Positions 6,501 to 7,151 of a stretch of 7,151 nt of DNA are shown here, piece by piece (the first letter of the stretch is position 1; every line of letters starts with the position of its first letter). Origin of the DNA: CAZGWJ01 sp964529445 (GTDB lineage Bacteria; Oederibacteriota; Muellerivitia; Muellerivitales; Muellerivitaceae); contig CAZGWJ010000116.1 of assembly GCA_964529445.1 (NCBI GenBank), positions 1-7,151 on the forward strand. The letters run 5' to 3'. The notes below the pieces were generated by a model. The model had not been told where the DNA came from. It saw nothing but the letters and a program-made list of their open reading frames with translations, and made no database searches. The translations under genes were made by a program, and so were the position numbers.

Positions 6501-6968
6501 TTGGCCGAGAAATGCCTGAAGAAGGCCTTCTACATGATGGTCAAGGCCCGACACCTGCACCGGGCCCTCGACTACATGATGTCGCTGGCCCGCATCCTGG
6601 CCGTCAAGGGCGAGAGGGACCTGGTGTATCGCATCATGACCTTCGCGTACGGGCATCCCTCCATCTGGCAGGTGGACCGGGAGCGGTACCGCGATTTCTA
6701 CGCCTGGGTGCAGGACAACACCCCGGAGGACGTGGTCCTGAAGGTGCTGGAACGTTCGGATCGGCTCAATCTGGAGGAACTGGCCGGGGAGATCCTGGAT
6801 GCCCCGGGGTTGGCGGTCGCGGATGTCGCAACGGAGCAGAACCGGGGCGTGCGACGATCCCGCGGCAGCAAACGGCACCCGCTCCCGGGCAAGGCGCGGA
6901 AACGCCCGGCGCGTCCTCGGCGCCCGAAGAAAAGGAATGCCAGGAAGGGGAAGCGCCGGGTCGGATAG
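3579..6968 (+). CDS. Cyclase-homology / STAND ATPase / TPR signalling protein with basic C-terminal tail
   Basis: Predicted cytoplasmic signal-transduction ATPase of 1129 aa. Residues 7-185 are a class III nucleotidyl cyclase homology domain: LLTDID with metal-site Asp 14, an ED at 55-56 in place of the usual GDG, LRVAVHAGEV (107-116), and the end motif HLLKDL..PQEVFAL (167-181). The Asn and Arg of the usual VNxAxR motif are Glu129 and Lys133, so catalysis is doubtful. Residues 205-520 form a NB-ARC-type STAND module: FFGRARELKEI, Walker A APGGFGKS (237-244), Walker B MLIVLDNFE (307-315), TSR (339-341), GMPL (407-410), then a winged-helix part ending FHEIVQYYS (515-523). Ten TPR-like units follow (635-1034). 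The tail from 1089 has 21 Lys/Arg in 41 residues and no acidic residue. No HTH, signal peptide or membrane segment is seen. ATG 3597 (residue 7) is an alternative start; neither has a strong Shine-Dalgarno. The architecture resembles mycobacterial cyclase-ATPase-LuxR proteins without their HTH. The ligand and output are unknown. Confidence 0.9.
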   Translation: MRGGEKMLAFLLTDIDEDLKRTEPRPEGFDIAAYEYHSLVEKILLQFGGDGIRHEDTRVFGVLETEDALRCALELVRQFAPVPPGLPAIAPSSTPERARTFDLSPYLRVAVHAGEVYHVGEEFFGIEIERSFKLLDASRGGHILLSEEAARCLKPPPGTRLRSLGVHLLKDLCEPQEVFALTAVDMAFGDLKLPRSLSSYRHNLEPQNAPFFGRARELKEIGAVLKDPDNRLVNLLAPGGFGKSRLAMQAAADHIDDFPDGVFCVGLGSVRTDERLLFNLAEGLKLVFYGSGDPKQQVLDYLREKSMLIVLDNFEQIAGGPQLVQEMLQAAPRLQILVTSRQRLRIPEEKVVEVKGLDVPRDLMEGGLEKFAAIQLFVMAARRAEPKFEPSAADLIRVYGICRLLNGMPLGIELAAARVKDHTLSEIHRQIETNQEALATGPSYIPERHRSLKAVFDYSWSLLSDAHQRQLMALSVFRTAFTPDAALHVAHTKPSDLEYLTDQSLLVEREGRYQFHEIVQYYSKGKLFDHTRERRSAEEAHARYFADFMQARIRPNTARNQKHSLDEIAGVIEDVQAAWNWALENAASDEVEKASDGLRLFYEVRGFYREGRIAYQKAAEQLSQKGVWPRDLKLYSRVLFSAGYFSQKMAMEDEATRFFMQSLDAAKLHARMDAEKGYASLGLALVAEDRGDYKIAYGHLNVALSLFERSREKPGEAWALNTLSRVTALIGDMKASESLARKGLALYTKLNDTRGVAWAHILLGDVSMRQNRYQDAKIHYQKGLAGYVEFGDRGGIAWSFVNLGNISMTMGEYNGAHQLYREAQIINRELGDRRGLAWTLSLLGKVAIASGDYDEAQRQVQEGLSMYRAVGDKQGLEWVLGLLGDIACFRSDPDTAEKYYEEAEAAYPDTSSDPMKGWRHFHRGIILQLRGELAEATRWMEKSVEVFQRTDDHHGFAASMSQLGKIHIDNRQYQLAEKCLKKAFYMMVKARHLHRALDYMMSLARILAVKGERDLVYRIMTFAYGHPSIWQVDRERYRDFYAWVQDNTPEDVVLKVLERSDRLNLEELAGEILDAPGLAVADVATEQNRGVRRSRGSKRHPLPGKARKRPARPRRPKKRNARKGKRRVG
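5481..6680 (+). repeat. Ten tandem TPR-like units, each exactly 40 codons
   Basis: Within the STAND protein, residues 635-1034 divide without gaps into ten 40-residue units. Units starting at 715, 755, 795, 835 and 875 begin G-x-x-W (GEAW, GVAW, GIAW, GLAW, GLEW), and unit 915 keeps the Trp at position 4. Most carry LG near position 9-10, a G/N-x-Y near 17-19 and an Ala at about 22, the usual TPR helix-packing positions. The first unit and the last (995-1034) are the most diverged. At DNA level they are not near-identical, so this is an old array rather than a recent expansion. Confidence 0.8.
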
Positions 6969-7064
6969 CGGCGGTCGTGGTTTGTCCTGGACACCTCGAC
7001 GGCGGCCCGGCGCGGACCACTCATTCTTCGTTGCGGGTATCCCATTGACGGAGGGGTGTGTCCA

Positions 7065-7078
7065 GCAGGTTGACCTGC
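7065..7078. promoter_or_regulatory. Perfect 14-bp dyad GCAGGTTGACCTGC upstream of the last gene
   Basis: GCAGGT (7065-7070) and ACCTGC (7073-7078) are perfect inverted arms around a 2-nt centre. TATGAT (7081-7086), a 5 of 6 match to a -10 box, follows 2 nt later, and the next start codon is at 7093. The placement fits a repressor operator. No good -35 is seen at 16-18 nt, so the promoter itself is tentative. Confidence 0.35.
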
Positions 7079-7092
7079 GTTATGATGGGTGC

Positions 7093-7151
7093 ATGAGGAA
7101 GGATAAACCCCTCTCGATCCGGTGGTTCGCGGTCTTCGCGGCGCTCTTCTG
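7093..7151 (+). CDS. 5' end of a protein with a signal-peptide-like N-terminus, cut by window edge
   Basis: Only 19 full codons are visible, reading MRKDKPLSIRWFAVFAALF. A positively charged start followed by a run of aromatic and aliphatic residues looks like a secretory signal or a first membrane segment. The function cannot be told. No Shine-Dalgarno stands in front of the ATG. A -10-like TATGAT ends 6 nt before it, so a leaderless transcript is possible. An in-frame TTG at 7045 would give a longer form, but its added stretch does not look like a signal sequence. The gene lies 124 bp after the STAND gene on the same strand, with no clear intrinsic terminator between them. Confidence 0.5.
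   Translation, partial: MRKDKPLSIRWFAVFAALF

Noticed and set aside
3474..6878. A 1134-codon open frame on the minus strand opposite the STAND gene
   Set aside because: Its codons are in exact register with the sense codons, so it stays open simply because the sense gene avoids TTA, CTA and TCA, as expected of GC-rich codon use. The translated antisense is rich in His, Gln, Leu and Pro without recognisable motifs, while the sense strand has clear domains.
6969..7025. Possible terminator after the STAND gene (GTGG..TCC with GGACCAC)
   Set aside because: The pairing needs a 4-nt bulge and a long loop, and no T-tract follows.
6209..7048. A 279-aa plus-strand frame overlapping the end of the STAND gene
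   Set aside because: It is a +1-type shadow rich in Gly, Arg and Pro. The 3579-6968 frame keeps the TPR register to its end. It was considered as a possible true frame after a frameshift, but nothing in it supports that.

Overview
The window is bacterial, gene-dense and GC-rich (roughly 60% by eye). It fits a heterotroph with a secreted polysaccharide-degrading enzyme and a large multidomain signalling protein. Long proteins joining a class III cyclase homology domain, a STAND ATPase and TPRs are common in groups such as Acidobacteriota, Planctomycetota, Chloroflexota, Myxococcota and Actinomycetota. The sequence alone does not fix the phylum, and there is no rRNA, tRNA, mobile element or CRISPR array.

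Layout, left to right: (1) 1-1372, minus strand: a nearly complete nitronate monooxygenase (FMN enzyme) running off the left edge, with a TTG start. (2) 1373-1522: a 150-bp gap with a strong GC-rich stem-loop next to the stop of the following gene. (3) 1523-3148, minus strand: a secreted family 44 glycoside hydrolase (endo-beta-glucanase/xyloglucanase type) with signal peptide and both catalytic glutamates. (4) 3149-3578: a 430-bp divergent intergenic region, more AT-rich, with two GTTCC/GGAAC palindromes, a terminator-like hairpin with a T-tract that follows no gene, and candidate promoters. (5) 3579-6968, plus strand: a 1129-aa protein with a degenerate class III nucleotidyl cyclase domain, a NB-ARC-type STAND ATPase, ten TPR-like units of exactly 40 residues, and a very basic Lys/Arg tail. 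(6) 6969-7092: a short gap with a perfect 14-bp dyad. (7) 7093 to the right edge, plus strand: the first 19 codons of a protein with a signal-peptide-like N-terminus.

How they may work together (inference): the STAND protein and the GH44 hydrolase are divergently transcribed from one region carrying repeated palindromes. This suggests a sensor/regulator paired with a secreted glucan-degrading enzyme. The regulator is unusual. Its cyclase domain has lost the transition-state Asn and Arg, and the HTH output domain of its mycobacterial relatives is absent, with a basic nucleic-acid-binding-like tail in its place. The nitronate monooxygenase lies downstream of GH44 on the same strand. It could be read from the same transcript, but it has no evident functional tie to glucan degradation.
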